From NCBI RefSeq assembly GCF_900103365.1, contig NZ_LT629703.1, positions 2,728,001 through 2,792,000 of the forward strand: a DNA stretch of 64,000 bases, written 5' to 3'. Source of the stretch: Afipia sp. GAS231. Lineage in GTDB: Bacteria; Pseudomonadota; Alphaproteobacteria; Rhizobiales; Xanthobacteraceae. Positions 33,721 through 43,068 of the stretch are shown piece after piece. Within the stretch, counting starts at the first letter, position 1, and each line of letters begins with the position of its first letter. The position numbers were made by a program, and so were the translations under genes. A model generated the notes under the pieces. That model was not told the origin of the DNA and made no database searches. It was given only the letters and a program-made list of their open reading frames with translations.

Positions 33721-33847
33721 CGCATTGCACCTTCTTGCTGCGCAGGTTTGACCTGTCTGCGGATCGGTGCCAGCCTTGTCAATCCTGCAGCGCGACGTAG
33801 CAGTTCTGCCGGGCGCATCTCAAGAGCCATACCCAAGGGCCACGATC

Positions 33848-34627
33848 ATGTCGGAATTCAAACAGCTCAGCCGTTCGGTCAAAGGCCTTACCGTTCTCGT
33901 CACCGGCGCCGCCAGCGGCATGGGGCGCGCCACCGCGCAAGTGTTCGCGGCCGAAGGCGCCAATGTCGCGGTGACCGATGTCAGCCTCGAGCCCACGCAG
34001 GCGGTGGCCAGTGCGATCACGGCCACGGGCGGCTCGGCCAAAGCCTGGAAGCTCGATGTCGCGGACCGCAACGACATCACCACGGTGGTCAACGACGTTG
34101 CCAAACATTTCGGCGGGCTCGACATCATCGTCAACAATGCCGGCATCTCCGTCCGCGTCGCGATCGACAATGACGGATATGAAGAGGCCTGGGCCAAGGG
34201 GCTGGCTGTGATGCTGACCGCGCATCCGCGCATCATCCGCGCCGCACTGTCGTACTTGCGGAAATCGAAATGCCCGCGGATCGTCAACATCGCTTCGACC
34301 GAAGCGCTCGGCGCCACCGCGCTGCACAGTCCCTATTCGGCGGCGAAGGCCGGCGTCACCGGGCTAACGCGTTCGCTCGCGGTGGAACTCGGCCGCGACG
34401 GCATCACGGTCAACTGCATCTGCCCGGGCCCGATCACCACGGCCATCACCGCCCGGATTTCCGACGAGCACAAGGCGATCTATGCCAGGCGCCGCACCGC
34501 GCTCAACCGTTACGGCGATCCCGAGGAGGTCGCGCATATGACGCTGAGCCTGTGCCTGCCGGCGGCCTCGTTCCTGACCGGCGCGGTGATTCCGGTGGAC
34601 GGCGGGTTGATGGCGCGGAATGCGTAA
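33848..34627 (+). CDS. SDR family oxidoreductase
   Basis: 259 aa from ATG 33848. TGAASGMGRATAQVF (cofactor loop), NNAGIS, catalytic Ser in NIASTEAL, YSAAK and the C-terminal GAVIPVDGGL. A conventional short-chain dehydrogenase/reductase with intact Ser-Tyr-Lys. It is divergent from the GNAT/SDR pair (127 bp between starts), a distinct paralogue rather than a copy. Substrate unknown. Confidence 0.9.
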   Translation: MSEFKQLSRSVKGLTVLVTGAASGMGRATAQVFAAEGANVAVTDVSLEPTQAVASAITATGGSAKAWKLDVADRNDITTVVNDVAKHFGGLDIIVNNAGISVRVAIDNDGYEEAWAKGLAVMLTAHPRIIRAALSYLRKSKCPRIVNIASTEALGATALHSPYSAAKAGVTGLTRSLAVELGRDGITVNCICPGPITTAITARISDEHKAIYARRRTALNRYGDPEEVAHMTLSLCLPAASFLTGAVIPVDGGLMARNA

Positions 34628-34631
34628 CTCC

Positions 34632-34721
34632 TGTCATTGCCGGGCTTGACCCGGCAATCCATCTACAATGAAGGCTTCTTGCGAAGGTGATGGATGCCCG
34701 GATCAAGTCCGGGCATGACAG
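34632..34721. repeat. dispersed inverted repeat, TGTCATTGCCGGGC type
   Basis: TGTCATTGCCGGGCTTGACC opposes CAAGTCCGGGCATGACA; the inner CAATCCATC / GATGGATGCC pair is as in the copies at 10174 and 62645. Confidence 0.88.
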
Positions 34722-34828
34722 ATGTGTGCGCCGCACAGTCTCTGTCGCGTTGACACGGCGCAATCCCGGAGTAGCCTTTGGTGCAAATGGAGCGGGACAA
34801 GCCGCCCGCCGCGCTCAGGAGAAACGCC

Positions 34829-35716
34829 ATGACGGTCACGATCCGGCAGCTTCACCCGCATTTCGTCGGCGAGGTTTCGGGCGTCGATTTGCGTCAAGCG
34901 CTGACACCGCAGGAGGCGGCCGACATCGAAGCCGGCATGGACAAATACGCCGTGCTGCTGTTTCGCAACCAGGACGTCACCGACGAACAGCAAATGGCAT
35001 TCGCGCTGAATTTCGGCGAGCGGGAAAATCCGCGCGGCGGCAATGTCGTCAAGCCGGGGGATTCGCGGTTGCAAACCGGGCTCAACGACGTCTCCAATCT
35101 CGGCAAGGACGGCAAGCCGCTGCCGCGCGACAGCCGCGTGCATCTGTTCAACCTCGGCAACTGCCTGTGGCATTCCGACAGCTCGTTCCGCCCGATCCCG
35201 GCGAAATTCTCGCTGCTGTCGGCGCGGGTGGTGAACCCGAAGGGCGGCAACACCGAATTCGCCGACATGCGCGCGGCCTATGACGCGCTCGACGACGACA
35301 CCAAAGCCGAGATCGAGGACATGATCTGCGAACATTCGCTGATGTATTCGCGCGGATCGCTCGGCTTCCTCGATTACACCGACGAGGAAAAGGAGCTGTT
35401 CAAGCCGGTGCTGCAACGGCTGGTGCGGACGCATCCGGTGCATGGCCGCAAGTCGCTGTACCTGTCGTCGCATGCCGGCGCCATCAGGGGCATGACCGTG
35501 CCCGAGGCGCGGCTGTTGCTGCGCGATCTCACCGAGCACGCGACGAAGCCCGAGTTCGTCTATGTCCACAAATGGACGGTGCACGACCTCATCATGTGGG
35601 ACAACCGCCAAACCATGCACCGCGTCCGCCGCTACGACCAGTCGCAGCCCCGCGACATGCGCCGCGCCACGGTCGCCGGCACCGTGCCCACGGTCGCGCA
35701 GCAGGCGGCGGAGTGA
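34829..35716 (+). CDS. TauD/TfdA-family alpha-ketoglutarate dioxygenase
   Basis: 295 aa from ATG 34829 (AGGAG upstream). The iron ligands are HxD in LWHSDSSF and the distal His in MWDNRQTMHRV; the 2-oxoglutarate-binding Arg is in RDMRRATV. Closest in style to TfdA-type dioxygenases known from Bradyrhizobium, which cleave aryloxyalkanoates such as 2,4-D, but such enzymes are also general taurine/sulfonate or natural-acid oxygenases. The gene is alone, flanked by repeats, so the physiological substrate is open. Confidence 0.87.
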   Translation: MTVTIRQLHPHFVGEVSGVDLRQALTPQEAADIEAGMDKYAVLLFRNQDVTDEQQMAFALNFGERENPRGGNVVKPGDSRLQTGLNDVSNLGKDGKPLPRDSRVHLFNLGNCLWHSDSSFRPIPAKFSLLSARVVNPKGGNTEFADMRAAYDALDDDTKAEIEDMICEHSLMYSRGSLGFLDYTDEEKELFKPVLQRLVRTHPVHGRKSLYLSSHAGAIRGMTVPEARLLLRDLTEHATKPEFVYVHKWTVHDLIMWDNRQTMHRVRRYDQSQPRDMRRATVAGTVPTVAQQAAE

Positions 35717-35733
35717 GCGCGAGCATCACGCCG

Positions 35734-35848
35734 TCATCGCCCGCGAAGGCGGGCGATCCAGTACACACAGTTGTCCGTAATTTCTGACGCCGGCGATTAC
35801 TGGGTCCCCGCCCCCCGTGCGCAATTGCGCACTAGGCGGGGACGACAG
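35734..35848. repeat. composite dispersed repeat with GTGCGCAATTGCGCAC
   Basis: CGTCATCGCCCGCGAAGGCGGGCGATCCAGTAC is followed by TACTGGGTCCCCGCC, the 16-bp palindrome at 35817-35832, and GGCGGGGACGACAG. The right half repeats the element at 14425. Confidence 0.82.
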
Positions 35849-35849
35849 A

Positions 35850-36500
35850 CTACGCGTGTCCGGCCTCGTTCGACAGCATGCCGGGATCGATCCCGATCTT
35901 GCGCAACGCGCGCTGGTATTTTTCGTCGACATCGGCGCCGAAGATCAGGTCCGGATCGGCGTCGCAATGCAGCCAGCCATTGTGCTGGATTTCGTCTTCC
36001 AGTTGCCCGGGTGCCCAGCCGGCATAGCCCAGCGCCAGGATCGCGTGTTTCGGTCCGGTTCCCTTGGCGATCGCCTTGAGGATATCGACGGTCGCGGTCA
36101 GGCAGATGCCGTCGTCGATATTGAGCGTCGCATCCTTGATGAAGAAATCGCTCGAATGCAGCACGAAGCCGCGGCCGGTATCGACCGGACCGCCCTTCAG
36201 CACTTTCATGGTCTCGGCAGTTTCCGGCAGCGCGATCTGGTCCCCGCGCTTGATGATATCGAGCTGCACCAGCAATCCCGGGAAATCGATGCTGCCCGCC
36301 GGGCGGTTGACGATGATGCCCATCGCCCCCTCGGGCGAATGCGCACACATATAGATGACGGAACGCTCGAACCGCGGATCGCCCATGACCGGCATGGCGA
36401 TCAGCAACTGGCCGTCCAGATAGCCGGCATCGGACGAATGATCGCCAGTGCCGGCCGGCTTGCGGCGAACGCGCTTCGGTGTCTTGCCTTCAGGGCTCAT
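35850..36500 (-). CDS. yqgE: YqgE/AlgH family protein
   Basis: About 216 aa from ATG 36500 ([10 protein letters not shown]); ATG 36527 is also possible. Family landmarks: [49 protein letters not shown] and [19 protein letters not shown] are all present (quoted in parts: [24 protein letters not shown]). YqgE/AlgH proteins are widespread cytoplasmic proteins of unclear function, sometimes linked to transcription of alginate genes. The last 3 bp of the preceding repeat overlap nothing coding. Confidence 0.9.
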   Translation of the reverse strand: MSPEGKTPKRVRRKPAGTGDHSSDAGYLDGQLLIAMPVMGDPRFERSVIYMCAHSPEGAMGIIVNRPAGSIDFPGLLVQLDIIKRGDQIALPETAETMKVLKGGPVDTGRGFVLHSSDFFIKDATLNIDDGICLTATVDILKAIAKGTGPKHAILALGYAGWAPGQLEDEIQHNGWLHCDADPDLIFGADVDEKYQRALRKIGIDPGMLSNEAGHA

Positions 36501-36635
36501 CCGAAAAGGCCTCTCTTGCTGATTCATATCCTGATATCGGGTGTCGTTTCTGTCAATCAAGCATGCGGCGCCAAACGGCTGCGGATCACACGCAATTCAA
36601 TGGTTTGGGTCGAAACTTGCCTGTAAAGACGTCTG

Positions 36636-37475
36636 ATGATCGCCATGGTTCCACGCCGCGCCGCACTCGGCGCCACCGTCATTTTGTCTGTCGCCTGCGC
36701 CGCGTCAGAGGTTCGCGCCGAGGATGCCTCGCCGTGGCAGCGCGACGCGCATTCCGCGGTCCGGCTGCTGGCGGGATCGCGCAGCGGCACGGTGCTGCTC
36801 GGCGGCGTCGCCATTCAGTTGCAGCCGGGGTGGCATACCTATTGGCGGACGCCGGGTGATTCCGGGGTTCCGCCGCGCTTCGATTTTTCCAAATCGGACA
36901 ATATCGAGGCCGTCACCGTGCTGTGGCCGGCGCCACACAAGTTCGACGACGGCGCCGGCGGCACCTCGCTCGGCTATATCAAGCAGATCGTGTTGCCGCT
37001 GCGGATCGTGGCGAAGAACACCGACAAGCCGGTGACGCTCCGCGCCAGCATCAATTACGCGGTGTGCGAAAAGCTCTGCATTCCCGTCGATGCCAGTGCC
37101 GAGCTCGCCTTTGCCAGCGTCGCCAGCACCGAGGACGGCACGCTGTCGGAAGCACTCAACGCCGTGCCGAAACCTGCCAATGTCGGCGACCCCAATCCGC
37201 TCACCGTGCTCGACATCAAGCGCGACGGCAAGACCAGCGTGCTGGTCGATGTCGCAGCACCCGACACCAACGGCCTCAGCCTGTTCGTCGAAGGGCCGAC
37301 GCCCGACTGGGCGCTGCCTGTCCCAAAGCTCGTCGAGCACGGCCCGGCCGGGGTCAAGCGATTTGCCTTCGAACTCGACGGGCTGCCGCCCGGCGCCAGC
37401 GCCGACGGCGCAGCCCTCAAACTGACGCTGGTCGGCGGCGACCGGGCCTACGAGTTCAATGTAAATTTGCCGTAG
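36636..37475 (+). CDS. secreted DsbD-domain (N-terminal DsbD-like) protein
   Basis: 279 aa with signal peptide (ALGATVILSVACAASEVRA). The protein is made of the immunoglobulin-like alpha domain of DsbD only: GGVAIQLQPGWHTYWRTPGDSG, and the redox pair in YAVCEKLCIPV. There is no transmembrane or thioredoxin domain. In this lineage such proteins probably pass or receive electrons in periplasmic thiol-disulfide exchange, perhaps serving cytochrome or sulfenate repair. The gene diverges from yqgE and meets the nitrilase gene tail to tail (38 bp). Confidence 0.85.
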   Translation: MIAMVPRRAALGATVILSVACAASEVRAEDASPWQRDAHSAVRLLAGSRSGTVLLGGVAIQLQPGWHTYWRTPGDSGVPPRFDFSKSDNIEAVTVLWPAPHKFDDGAGGTSLGYIKQIVLPLRIVAKNTDKPVTLRASINYAVCEKLCIPVDASAELAFASVASTEDGTLSEALNAVPKPANVGDPNPLTVLDIKRDGKTSVLVDVAAPDTNGLSLFVEGPTPDWALPVPKLVEHGPAGVKRFAFELDGLPPGASADGAALKLTLVGGDRAYEFNVNLP

Positions 37476-37512
37476 TCGGCCCCGGCGGGCTTAGCCGTCA
37501 TTGTCGCCGGAA

Positions 37513-38568
37513 TCATTCCGCCGCGTTGAGCAGTTCGGCAGCGCCTTTTGCCGATCTTGATATCGAGGACGCCTCCTCGCCTGCCCCCACCTGATCGACC
37601 GGAAGCGCGAGCGCCTCGACGCGGTTGCCCGGGCGCTTGTTCAGCAGCAGCCGGGTGACATCCGGCCGCGCATAATGGCCCGCGGGATCGGCGGCGGCCT
37701 TCGCGACCGAGATCATGCCAAGATCGACGTCCGCATAGATCAGCCCTTCCTGATCCGGCGGCAAACGGTCGCCAATCGGCGCGCCGTCGGGACCATAGAT
37801 TGTCGCAAATCCGCCGCCGGCATGCAGCAGATCGTGCTTGTCCGGCGTGTCGCACAGCAAATCGATCATTTCCTTCGAAACTGTCGCGCAGGGTGCCACG
37901 ACGAAGCACGATCCCTCGACGGCGTAGATCTTGCTGGCTGCGTTGTTGACCTCCGCGCCGAGCGCATGGGCGAACGGATCGTAGAGCGAGAAACTCGGCC
38001 ACGCGGCAACGTGAACCTGTTCGTTCTGCGCATACATGGCGTATTTCGACAACGGCTGCAGATGCTCCCAGCAGCACAGCGCGCCAACGCGTCCGATCTC
38101 GAGGTCGTGCACGGCAAGGCCGCTGCCATCGCCCTCGCCAAACACCGAACGTTCGACATGGGTCGGCTTGAGCTTGCGGCGTTGGGCTATGGTTTCGCCG
38201 TCCGGCCCGATGATCCATTGGGCGATATAGAGGCTCCCGCCGTCCCGCTCCGACAGTCCCAACACCGCGACGATGTCGTTGCGTTTCACGGCCTGTCGCA
38301 ATTTGTCCGCGGCAGGACTGTCATAGGCAAGCGCGTTGTCGAAATAGCTGGAAACGAAGCCTTTCATGATCGCCCAGGCCGGCGCGCCCAGCCATATCCA
38401 CCAGGGATATCCGGGTATCCAGGTTTCCGGAAAGGCGATCAGACGGGCGCCCTTGGCGCCGGCCTCGTCGATCAGCCGGATTGTCTTTTCGACGGACGCG
38501 TCCAGATCGAGAAAGGCCGGCGCGGCCTGGACGGCGGCTACTTTATATTTCTGATTGGTCAGTGCCAT
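37513..38568 (-). CDS. aliphatic-type nitrilase
   Basis: 351 aa. The Glu-Lys-Cys triad is in FPETWIPGYPWW, RRKLKPTHVE and GALCCWEHLQPL, matching true nitrilases (the CWE...P pattern) rather than amidases. It converts nitriles to carboxylic acids and ammonia as helical oligomers. It starts 40 bp after a flavin-type oxidase gene on the same strand; a divergent AraC regulator lies upstream of that gene. AraC-type regulators are known controllers of nitrilases in actinobacteria, so local control is plausible. Confidence 0.92.
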   Translation of the reverse strand: MALTNQKYKVAAVQAAPAFLDLDASVEKTIRLIDEAGAKGARLIAFPETWIPGYPWWIWLGAPAWAIMKGFVSSYFDNALAYDSPAADKLRQAVKRNDIVAVLGLSERDGGSLYIAQWIIGPDGETIAQRRKLKPTHVERSVFGEGDGSGLAVHDLEIGRVGALCCWEHLQPLSKYAMYAQNEQVHVAAWPSFSLYDPFAHALGAEVNNAASKIYAVEGSCFVVAPCATVSKEMIDLLCDTPDKHDLLHAGGGFATIYGPDGAPIGDRLPPDQEGLIYADVDLGMISVAKAAADPAGHYARPDVTRLLLNKRPGNRVEALALPVDQVGAGEEASSISRSAKGAAELLNAAE

Positions 38569-38608
38569 GATCTACTCCGACAGAGTGCGGTGGAACGACA
38601 AGGGTGGC

Positions 38609-39253
38609 TCAGGATTCTTCGATCGAGTGGATGTAGTCCATGATGTCGATGGCGGGCATCTGCATGGCTATCTGCCGGTCCCGCGCCGGCAAGGTCTCGC
38701 GCACGAAATCGATCTGCTTCCAGTTTGGAAACGGCGTCTCCCTGCCGGCGACCGGCACGAACGGCGAGTCCGCCACGCGCTTGAACTTGGGAATGTAGCG
38801 CGGGCAATTGAGAAATATTTCGGTGACCGCGACCCGAACGATCAGCTGGGCTTCCGGATAATGCGCCAGCAGGGGATCGTTTTCGGCAATCGATGCCTCG
38901 CCGCTGACCCTCAAGCGGTTCGGTTTCTCGAAATCAACGAACAGCATGCCGATCTTTGGATTGGCCTTCAGGTTTCCCATCGATAGGTACATGCCGTTGC
39001 CATCGTAGCAGGGGAAAGCGAGCGTGCGCTCATCGATGAGCCTGACGAAACCGACCGACCCGGCCTTGAACGAGCAACTCGGCTTTCCCGACGCGTCGGC
39101 CGTGGCAAGAAAGAAGAAGTCCCTGCTGGCGATGAACGCTTCGTCGAGCGGATTGAATGTAACGTGAAGGTTGTTGCTTTCGATGACGTCCGCCAGCCGT
39201 CTGGTATCGAACGCGTCCTGGAGCTCGCGTTGCCGGTCGTGATAAATGCTCAT
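38609..39253 (-). CDS. pyridoxamine 5'-phosphate oxidase-fold flavoprotein
   Basis: 214 aa from ATG 39253 (GGAGAGG upstream). The split-barrel fold is suggested by FFFLATADASGKPSCSFK, FVRLIDERTLAFPCYDGNGM and IGMLFVDFEKP. Members bind FMN, F420 or heme and reduce or oxidise small molecules; true PdxH sequence motifs are not obvious, so the B6 role is not supported. It precedes the nitrilase gene and probably shares its transcript, suggesting a coupled step in nitrile or related compound use. Confidence 0.82.
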   Translation of the reverse strand: MSIYHDRQRELQDAFDTRRLADVIESNNLHVTFNPLDEAFIASRDFFFLATADASGKPSCSFKAGSVGFVRLIDERTLAFPCYDGNGMYLSMGNLKANPKIGMLFVDFEKPNRLRVSGEASIAENDPLLAHYPEAQLIVRVAVTEIFLNCPRYIPKFKRVADSPFVPVAGRETPFPNWKQIDFVRETLPARDRQIAMQMPAIDIMDYIHSIEES

Positions 39254-39465
39254 CACCCTCTCCATGCGAAATGTCGATGCGCTCAGTGGCCCGACGGCCG
39301 GCCTGGCGGCGCACCGGCAGGCGTCCCAAGTTAAGTGCAACCGCACGGCTGCGCTTGCCTGTACCCGCAGCAAATGTTGTTCCCGGCCGCATTGATGCGC
39401 CCGGCGCAATTGCAAAGCCGATCCGATATGCTAGCTTTTGGCGTGTGCAAGCTGCGAGGTGGACG

Positions 39466-40434
39466 ATGCAGGTCGTTCTGGCAACCTCGGCCGTTGCCGA
39501 GACTAAACGGCTTCAGTACTGGCGCGATGCGGTGTGCGACACGTTCGTCGAGCTGGATTGCCGCGCTTTGTCGGACGCGCCATTTTTCGGCGAGATCACG
39601 ACCGGGCAGTGCGACGAGATGCATTTCTCGAAAGTCCGCTCCGACGGGCAGATCGTCGACCGTACCAAGAACCGCATCCGCAGGGCGCGCGAGGAAGTCG
39701 TCCTCGTCAGCGTGCAGGTCGAGGGCACCGGCATGGTCGACCAGGATGGACGGCAGGCCACGCTGCTGCCGGGCGACTTCGCATGCTATGACAGCACCCG
39801 GCCTTACACGCTGAGCTTCGGCGCGCAGTTCGAACAGATCGTGCTGCATATGCCGCGCAACGCGATGATCCGGCGCATCGGCCCGACGGAGGCCGTCACG
39901 GCGACGCGCGTCGCGGCCGGCAGCCCGCTCGGCTCGCTGGTGGCTCCCTTCATCCGCAACACCGCGGCCATCGTCTCGGAGGTTGGCGCGGTCGCGGCCG
40001 GGCGGCTATCGGACGTTTGCCTTGGACTGGTGACCACGGCGCTCGGCGATCTGACGTCGTGTCCGCATCGTAACGACACCCCGGCGCGGGCCGCACTGAC
40101 GTTCCGCGCCAAGGCCATCATCGAGCGGAATCTGGGCGACGTTCAGCTCAACACCGAGAAGGTGGCGGCGCTGATGGGCATTTCGTCGCGCTATCTGCAG
40201 GATCTGTTTCATTCGGAAAATACGACGGTGAGCGAGTGGATCTGGTCCCGGCGACTTGAGAAAGCCCGGCGCGACCTGTTCGATCCCTTGCTGGCCCGGG
40301 AATCCATCACGCAAGTCGCGCTGGCCTGCGGATTTTCCGATCTGGCCCATTTCAGCCGTCGCTTCAAGGCGGCCTATGCACTGGCGCCCCGAGAGTACCG
40401 ATGCCTGCAAACGCCCGGTCTCCCGCCGGCCTGA
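39466..40434 (+). CDS. AraC-family regulator, divergent from the nitrilase pair
   Basis: 322 aa from ATG 39466. The N-terminal AraC-binding-like domain (residues about 10-180) includes LLPGDFACYDSTRPYTLSF. The C-terminal HTH has VAALMGISSRYLQDLFHSE and ITQVALACGFSDLAHFSRRFKAAYALAPREYR. The 212-bp gap to the oppositely oriented oxidase/nitrilase genes is ample for shared operators. The likely role is activating those genes in response to a nitrile or product; that is an inference from position and from known NitR-like regulators. Confidence 0.9.
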   Translation: MQVVLATSAVAETKRLQYWRDAVCDTFVELDCRALSDAPFFGEITTGQCDEMHFSKVRSDGQIVDRTKNRIRRAREEVVLVSVQVEGTGMVDQDGRQATLLPGDFACYDSTRPYTLSFGAQFEQIVLHMPRNAMIRRIGPTEAVTATRVAAGSPLGSLVAPFIRNTAAIVSEVGAVAAGRLSDVCLGLVTTALGDLTSCPHRNDTPARAALTFRAKAIIERNLGDVQLNTEKVAALMGISSRYLQDLFHSENTTVSEWIWSRRLEKARRDLFDPLLARESITQVALACGFSDLAHFSRRFKAAYALAPREYRCLQTPGLPPA

Positions 40435-40520
40435 CGTGCTGACCCAACCGAATCTTAACGAATCGTTGATAGATCGGAGCTTCGCCGCGGCCTCGCGGCG
40501 CGTTTCGGGGATGTTCCGCC

Positions 40521-41888
40521 GTGGCCGTGATGGAGACGCAATCTGCAACCGCTGCCCCTGCCGGCGTGATCGCCCGGCTGAAGTCGTTGCTCGGTGGTTC
40601 CAGCGAAGCCTCCGTCACCCGGCGGCTGGCCGGCACCATCTTCATCATCCGGGTCGTCAGCGCGGCACTGGCCTATTTCTCGCAGATCGTGCTGGCGCGC
40701 TGGATGGGCGGCTCGGATTACGGCGTCTATGTCTATGTCTGGACCTGGGTGCTGCTGCTCGGCAGCATGATGGATTTCGGCATCTCGGCGTCGGCGCAAA
40801 AGATCATTCCGGAATACCGCACCCGCGGCGAGCATGCGCTGCTGCGCGGCTTTCTCTCCGGCAGCCGCTGGATGACGTTTGCGGTGTCTTCCGTCGTCTC
40901 GCTGGGACTCGCCGGCATCGTCAGGGGACTGTCGCCGTGGATCGACGCCAACGCGATCGTTCCGCTCTATATCGGCTGCCTGACGCTGCCCGCTTTCGTC
41001 GTCGCCAACACCCAGGACGGCATTGCGCGTTCGCATGACTGGATGCGGCTCGGCCTGATGCCGCAATTCATCGTGCGCCAGTCGCTGATCATCGGTTTCA
41101 CCGCCGGCGCCTTCGTGCTCGGCTTTCATCTTGGCGCCACCGCGGCGATGCTGGCCAGCGCCGCTGCGGTCTGGCTCGCGATGATCGGGCAGATGATCGT
41201 GCTCAACCGCAGGCTCAAGGGTCATATCGAACCTGGCGCGAAAGCCTATGACTATCGTGGCTGGCTCGCGGTCTCGCTGCCGATCCTGCTGGTCGAGAGC
41301 TTCTATCTGCTGCTGTCCTACACCGACGTGCTGGTGTTGCAGCAATTCCGTTCCTCGGAGGAAGTCGGCATCTATTTCGCCGTGGTCAAGACGCTGGCGC
41401 TGGTCTCCTTTATTCACTACGCGATGTCGGCGACGACGGCGCATCGTTTTGCCGAGTATCACGCGCTTGGCGACAAGGCGCGGCTGTCAGCCTATGTGGC
41501 GCACGCGATCCAGTGGACGTTCTGGCCGTCGCTCGCGGCGACGGCGGCGCTGCTGGCGCTGGGCAAGCCGCTGCTGTGGCTGTTCGGGCCGCATTTCGTG
41601 GTTGGCTACGACATCATGTTCATTGCCGCCATCGGCCTCGTGGTGCGCTCGGCGATCGGCCCGGTCGAGCGGCTGCTCAACATGCTCGGCCACCAGCACA
41701 TCTGCGCCTTGGCCTATGCGCTGGCGTTCGTCATGAACGTCGTGCTCTGCCTCGCGCTGGTGCCGCGCTTCGGCGGCCACGGCGCCGCGGCCGCCACCTC
41801 GATCTCGCTGGCGTTCGAGACCGTGCTGCTGTTCTGGATCGTCCGGCGGCGGCTTGGGCTGCACGTGCTGGCGTTCGGGAAGCGCTGA
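40521..41888 (+). CDS. polysaccharide flippase (MATE/Wzx-like)
   Basis: 455 aa from GTG 40521 (GGGGA upstream; ATG 40530 is an alternative). About 12-14 hydrophobic helices, with GTIFIIRVVSAALAYFSQIV at the start and GHGAAAATSISLAFETVLLF near the end. This is the oligosaccharide flippase / polysaccharide biosynthesis family that moves lipid-linked sugar units across the inner membrane. No glycosyltransferase genes lie nearby, so the cognate polymer is unknown. It follows the AraC gene by 86 bp. Confidence 0.88.
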   Translation: MAVMETQSATAAPAGVIARLKSLLGGSSEASVTRRLAGTIFIIRVVSAALAYFSQIVLARWMGGSDYGVYVYVWTWVLLLGSMMDFGISASAQKIIPEYRTRGEHALLRGFLSGSRWMTFAVSSVVSLGLAGIVRGLSPWIDANAIVPLYIGCLTLPAFVVANTQDGIARSHDWMRLGLMPQFIVRQSLIIGFTAGAFVLGFHLGATAAMLASAAAVWLAMIGQMIVLNRRLKGHIEPGAKAYDYRGWLAVSLPILLVESFYLLLSYTDVLVLQQFRSSEEVGIYFAVVKTLALVSFIHYAMSATTAHRFAEYHALGDKARLSAYVAHAIQWTFWPSLAATAALLALGKPLLWLFGPHFVVGYDIMFIAAIGLVVRSAIGPVERLLNMLGHQHICALAYALAFVMNVVLCLALVPRFGGHGAAAATSISLAFETVLLFWIVRRRLGLHVLAFGKR

Positions 41889-42094
41889 TCCGCGGAAGCC
41901 GTTCCGAGCGTGCCATACTGCATGCCAGACCACGCAGGATACCGATAGCGTCGAACGCCGGCGGATGGGGGAAAAACACCATCGTATGGCAGCGCACGCA
42001 TCAAACATTCTTATTTCGTTTGATCGGCCGCGAACCGAAGCATCCCGATCCCGGCGCTGCTATATTGGGGGTCAACTGGAACCTGATCCTCGAT

Positions 42095-42925
42095 ATGATT
42101 GACCCGCTCTACGTTGCGTCGGGATTCGGCGTCGGCGTCCTGGTCGGGATGACCGGCGTCGGCGGCGGCTCGTTGATGACGCCATTGCTGATCCTGCTGT
42201 TCGGCATCCACCCGACGACGGCGGTCGGTACCGACCTGCTATACGCTGCTGCAACCAAGACCGGCGGCAGCTTTGTGCATGGCTGGGCGCGCAGCATCCA
42301 TTGGCCGGCGGTGCTTCGTCTGGCCAGCGGCAGTATCCCGGCGAGCATCCTGACGCTCGTTGCGATGTCGCAACTTGATCTCAACGGGGAGTCCGAGCGC
42401 AGCCTGGTCAATCTGGTGCTGTGTTTTGCGCTTCTGCTCACCGCGATATCGCTGATCTTTCGCAAGACAATTCTGGACCGATACCGCCAGCGTCTCGAAA
42501 AACTCGACGACGTCACGACCGCCCGCGCTACCGTCGTAGTGGGCGTTGCGCTCGGCGTGCTGGTCTCGATCTCGTCCGTGGGAGCCGGCGCAGTCGGCGT
42601 CACCGCATTGCTGCTGCTCTATCCGCGCCTGCCGATGGCAAGCATCGTCGGCTCCGACATCGCGCATGCGGTGCCGCTGACACTGGTCGCCGGCATCGGA
42701 CACTGGGCGATGGGCGCGATCGACTGGCCGCTGATGGGCGTATTGCTGATCGGCTCGGTGCCCGGCATCGTGATCGGCAGCTACTGCGCGGTGCGCGTGC
42801 CGGAGAAAGTGCTGCGGGTCGCACTGGCGTCGGTTCTGATCGTGGTCGCTGCCAAGCTCGCGTCCGGCGAACTGAATTTGTCGCCGGAGGGCATGATGGC
42901 GTTTGCCCGGAGCGCCGCCCACTGA
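42095..42925 (+). CDS. TauE/SafE-family sulfite or organosulfonate exporter
   Basis: 276 aa from ATG 42095; the frame is open further upstream but only this part is hydrophobic and conserved. Eight or so helices and the family signature GVGVLVGMTGVGGGSLMTPLLI at the start, with a repeat-like second half (SSVGAGAVGVTALLLLYPRL). TauE/SafE members export sulfite, sulfoacetate or related anions. It lies about 3 kb from the sulfate cluster but is separated from it by unrelated genes, so a functional link is only suggestive. Confidence 0.87.
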   Translation: MIDPLYVASGFGVGVLVGMTGVGGGSLMTPLLILLFGIHPTTAVGTDLLYAAATKTGGSFVHGWARSIHWPAVLRLASGSIPASILTLVAMSQLDLNGESERSLVNLVLCFALLLTAISLIFRKTILDRYRQRLEKLDDVTTARATVVVGVALGVLVSISSVGAGAVGVTALLLLYPRLPMASIVGSDIAHAVPLTLVAGIGHWAMGAIDWPLMGVLLIGSVPGIVIGSYCAVRVPEKVLRVALASVLIVVAAKLASGELNLSPEGMMAFARSAAH

Positions 42926-42979
42926 GGGGCGTGCCCCGCGTCGCGCTCGTGCTACGCTTCGACCGCCGCGCACTGGAGC

Positions 42980-43057
42980 GGGTGATCCAGTATTCCAGAG
43001 ACCTCTGAACCGCGCCGCCGCGGCGTACTGGATGCCCCGCTTTCGCGGGGCATGACA
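42980..43057. repeat. dispersed repeat with CCAGTA / TACTGG core
   Basis: GGTGATCCAGTATTCC, then CGCGCCGCCGCGGCG, TACTGGATGCCCCGC and GCGGGGCATGACAG. Shares the CCAGTA / TACTGG pairing with the copies at 27332 and 35734. Confidence 0.78.
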
Positions 43058-43068
43058 GAAAGAGCCTC

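Noticed and set aside
38609..39253. PdxH (vitamin B6 salvage)
   Set aside because: Split-barrel features are present, but PdxH active-site signatures are not recognisable; linkage to a nitrilase argues for another role.
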